Assembly: GCF_000980875.1 (NCBI RefSeq)
Contig: NZ_LAYO01000073.1
Span: forward strand, 1 to 33,687
Reading direction: 5' to 3'
DNA length: 33,687 nucleotides
DNA from: Leucobacter sp. Ag1
Lineage (GTDB): Bacteria > Actinomycetota > Actinomycetes > Actinomycetales > Microbacteriaceae
Shown in pieces: positions 33,117 to 33,687 of this stretch (positions are counted from its first letter, which is position 1; the number at the start of each line of letters is the position of its first letter). The position numbers and the translations under genes are program-made. Under the pieces are notes generated by a model. The model searched no databases and was not told where the DNA came from. It saw only the letters and a program-made list of their open reading frames with translations.

Positions 33117-33177
33117 CACGCTCCCATTCCAGCACAGACCACCGACAACGGCCCCTCCGGCGTTCGGCCGGGCGTGC

Positions 33178-33183
33178 TAGCCT
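33178..33183 (+). promoter_or_regulatory. Candidate -10 upstream of the short ORF and patatin gene
   Basis: TAGCCT fits TANNNT and would start transcription near 33190. The transcript would carry the Shine-Dalgarno AGGAGG (33207-33212), the 18-codon ORF at 33221, and then the patatin gene. The 214-base gap between dinB and the patatin gene holds nothing else I can identify. Confidence 0.35.
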
Positions 33184-33220
33184 CGTCCCGATCACGATCG
33201 GACGGCAGGAGGTGAGCCCC

Positions 33221-33277
33221 ATGACCCCAGTACTCGCAGCGGGTGCTTCCCCGGAGTCCACGATCACCCGACCGTAG
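33221..33277 (+). CDS. Possible 18-codon leader ORF
   Basis: ATG at 33221 is preceded at eight bases by AGGAGG (33207-33212), the best Shine-Dalgarno in this area. It opens an 18-codon reading frame (MTPVLAAGASPESTITRP) ending in TAG at 33277. It lies 53 bases before the patatin ATG and in a different frame. It could be a leader peptide, a remnant, or chance. No homologue is recognised. Confidence 0.3.
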   Translation: MTPVLAAGASPESTITRP

Positions 33278-33330
33278 CGGTCGCGACCGGAGGCACGCGC
33301 TCGCATTCGTTCTCGCGAAAGACGAACATC

Positions 33331-33687
33331 ATGCCCGCCTCACCGCTTTCCTCTCCGTTCTCCCCCGCTCCGCTCACGCACGAATCGGCGCACGACCGCG
33401 CCCTCGTGCTCGGCGGAGGCGGATCCACCGGCAACGCCTGGATGCTCGGCGTCCTCGCCGGGCTCCTGCGCGAGGGCGTCGATGCCGCAGCCGCCGAACT
33501 GCTCATCGGCACCTCGGCCGGTGCCACCACCGCCGCGCAGATCTCGTTCCGCTCCCCCGTCGAACTGCACGAGGCGGCGCTCGCCTCCCGCCCGACGGGT
33601 GCAGCCGGCCCGGCCGGTGCGGGCGGCGGCCGCGCGGGCGGTGCCCCCGTCGCGGCCGCCTCGGCTGCCCCTGCCTCTGTCCCGGTC
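33331..33687 (+). CDS. Patatin-like phospholipase family protein, N-terminal part
   Basis: The first 119 codons are in the window and the gene runs off the right end. The patatin fold is shown by the oxyanion loop LVLGGGGSTGNAW and the nucleophile elbow GTSAG, with the active-site Ser in LLIGTSAGAT. Such proteins are serine acyl hydrolases on lipids (RssA/YjjU type). Before the fold is a short Ser/Pro-rich N-terminus. After residue about 88 there is an unusual low-complexity Ala/Gly-rich stretch (GAAGPAGAGGGRAGGAPVAA), a probable disordered insert. The catalytic Asp lies beyond the window. ATG at 33331 has no good Shine-Dalgarno, so the start is somewhat uncertain. Confidence 0.85.
   Translation, partial: MPASPLSSPFSPAPLTHESAHDRALVLGGGGSTGNAWMLGVLAGLLREGVDAAAAELLIGTSAGATTAAQISFRSPVELHEAALASRPTGAAGPAGAGGGRAGGAPVAAASAAPASVPV

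Noticed and set aside
33308-33327. Possible LexA or other operator upstream of the patatin gene (TTCGT...ACGAA)
   Set aside because: The inverted arms are only five bases and do not match the GAAC-N4-GTTC core of actinobacterial SOS boxes.
1-33687. Mobile elements, CRISPR arrays, toxin-antitoxin or phage-defence islands
   Set aside because: I found no transposase, integrase, repeat-spacer pattern, or recognisable defence genes; gene content and base composition are uniform apart from short promoter regions.

Overview
The window is about 33.7 kb of high-GC DNA (strong G/C bias at third codon positions, many GTG starts, tight four-base gene overlaps). It reads as chromosome of a Gram-positive actinobacterium. 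The gene set fits Microbacteriaceae (Leucobacter/Microbacterium type): orn, a DtxR/IdeR-type iron box, PonA with PASTA domains, clpS next to a DUF2017 gene, tandem Lrp and actinobacterial ArsR/SRPBCC pairs. That placement is inference from gene content, not from a marker gene. I see no insertion sequence, phage, CRISPR array or plasmid gene.

Layout. (1) 1-951: tail of a dipeptide-type ABC ATPase, then oligoribonuclease (orn). (2) 970-6377: a catecholate-siderophore uptake locus. The permease, ATPase and binding-protein genes (fepD-fepG-fepC-fepB) run leftward and an enterochelin esterase (fes) runs rightward, with one iron box between them. (3) 6411-9506: a two-gene ABC exporter and a DUF1801 protein. 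(4) 9545-12382: a three-gene membrane glycosylation cassette (GT-C enzyme, polyprenyl-phosphate sugar synthase, GtrA flippase). (5) 12376-15009: a two-component system divergent from a small membrane protein, with direct repeats between them. (6) 15058-15133: tRNA-His with a terminator. (7) 15234-19056: an NCS1 permease and zinc alcohol dehydrogenase operon, divergent from a duplicated Lrp-type regulator. (8) 19182-23710: the class A penicillin-binding protein PonA, convergent with a BCCT osmolyte transporter. (9) 23773-26870: a thiamine-salvage operon, thiM followed by a ThiE-ThiD-TenA fusion, under a TPP riboswitch that makes up essentially the whole 5' leader. (10) 26945-29904: VOC protein, ArsR/SRPBCC pair, and an alpha/beta hydrolase divergent from a TetR regulator with a visible palindromic operator. 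(11) 29922-33687: TPR protein, small zincin, clpS, DUF2017, DNA polymerase IV, and the start of a patatin-like phospholipase.

A window-wide feature is the start-site architecture. Many first genes have a TANNNT-like -10 hexamer only 6 or 7 bases before the start codon and no Shine-Dalgarno, which predicts leaderless mRNAs. Genes inside operons nearly all have a good Shine-Dalgarno. The most interesting loci are the thiamine riboswitch with the trifunctional enzyme, the iron box and the TetR operator that each cover two divergent -10 elements, and the compact glycosylation cassette. None is clearly a wholly new system.
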